Assembly: GCA_031290205.1 (NCBI GenBank)
Contig: JAITNZ010000084.1
Location: 1-5,419 of the forward strand
Direction: 5' to 3'
DNA length: 5,419 nucleotides
Source: Spirochaetaceae bacterium
GTDB lineage: Bacteria; Spirochaetota; Spirochaetia; Treponematales; Breznakiellaceae
Position 1 is the stretch's first letter, and every line of letters starts with the position of its first letter. The notes under the pieces were generated by a model. It saw only the letters and a program-made list of their open reading frames with translations. It was not told where the DNA came from and made no database searches. The translations under genes and the position numbers were made by a program. Positions 5,071 through 5,419 of the stretch are shown piece by piece.

Positions 5071-5419
5071 ATGGAAGCAAAAATGAAGCCAATAATGGCG
5101 TATTTCTCGGGAATACCGGATCCGAGGAAGGAAATAAACAGGAAATATCCTTTACAAGAGGGGAAAAGCGATAACGATATTGGCGCTAATGTCGTTTGCG
5201 CGCGGATGGGAGGACATCCAGCGCTATAGGGAAGCAAAACGAGAATGGTTGGGGAAGTTTCTGAAACTGGAACACGGCATTCCGCAACACGATGTGTATC
5301 GGCGCGTATTTTGCGCATTAAAGCCGAAACTGATAGAAAACTGCTTTATGGAATGGGTTCGCGCGATTAAAAGGAATGTTGACCGTGAAGTCATCGCAAT
5401 CGACGGGAAGACGGTGCGC
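5071..5419 (+). pseudogene. ISAs1-family transposase, frameshifted and partial at the window end
   Basis: The DDE transposase of an ISAs1 (H-repeat-like) element catalyses cut-and-paste movement. The first frame reads from ATG 5071 through FSGIPDPRKEINRKYPLQE, the family's N-terminal 'DPR' region, and would then stop at 5227-5229. The family resemblance continues in the +1 frame, from about 5162: ITILALMSFARGWEDI, then REAKREWLGKFLKLEHGIPQHD, then FCALKPKLIENCFMEWV, reaching VIAIDGKTVR at the window end. That final IDGKT block holds what is usually the first catalytic aspartate. Dropping one base from the GGGG at 5160-5163 (or from the A run at 5164-5167) restores one frame as KYPLQEGKAITILALM. 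The rest of the protein lies outside. It is either a dead copy, a programmed +1 frameshift (not known to me for this family), or a homopolymer sequencing error. The minus-strand frame at 4962-5318 is its shadow. Confidence 0.85.

Larger units (their letters stand above)
4992..5419 (+). mobile_element. ISAs1-family insertion sequence, left part, cut by window end
   Basis: The transposase beginning at 5071 belongs to the ISAs1 family, and CAGGGC at 4992-4997 fits the CAGGG ends I recall for that family, 79 bp before the transposase ATG. The right end and second inverted repeat are outside the window, so the left boundary is inferred from the motif alone and no target duplication can be tested. 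The element points away from ftsH. Confidence 0.65.

Noticed and set aside
4962..5318. Minus-strand open frame of 118 codons
   Set aside because: It is antisense to the ISAs1 transposase, whose family features are clear on the plus strand.

Overview
The window reads as a bacterial chromosomal segment. It holds one compact minus-strand gene cluster, then a repeat-rich gap, then the start of an insertion sequence on the plus strand. The organism is most likely a spirochaete, probably Treponema-like. This is inferred from the style of the FtsH protein and from a lipoprotein-like leader that fits the relaxed spirochaetal lipobox. It is not proven by any marker here.

In transcription order on the minus strand the cluster is ftsH (4596-2611), a small conserved protein of unknown function resembling the DUF6941 family (2614-2228), a secreted D-alanyl-D-alanine carboxypeptidase (2223-982) and a YkuE/YaeI-type metallophosphoesterase (941-132). 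Spacing is tight: ftsH and the small gene share an ATGA stop/start, the next gap is 4 bp, and the last is 40 bp. They are therefore probably one operon. The theme is envelope quality control and wall maintenance: a membrane AAA+ protease, a periplasmic peptidoglycan-trimming enzyme and a probably membrane-anchored phosphoesterase. The phosphoesterase gene is clearly more AT-rich than the rest. It lacks a convincing ribosome-binding site at its only ATG, so its start is uncertain.

Downstream of the operon (1-131) lie a 10-G tract, two short hairpins, one of which may be a weak terminator, and an imperfect 30-bp direct repeat whose second copy runs into the phosphoesterase stop codon.

Upstream of ftsH (4597-4991) no gene can be supported. 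The gap holds a plausible ftsH promoter, a 10-bp perfect palindrome and a roughly 175-bp nested inverted-repeat element with 32-bp arms (30/32 paired), which looks like a MITE or other palindromic repeat. A 9-bp direct repeat also lies there. At about 4992 an ISAs1-family insertion sequence begins. Its transposase is cut by the window end and carries a frameshift near 5160-5168.

No previously undescribed system is evident. The most notable items are the nested inverted-repeat element, the uncertain start of the phosphoesterase, the frameshifted transposase and the translationally coupled protein of unknown function.
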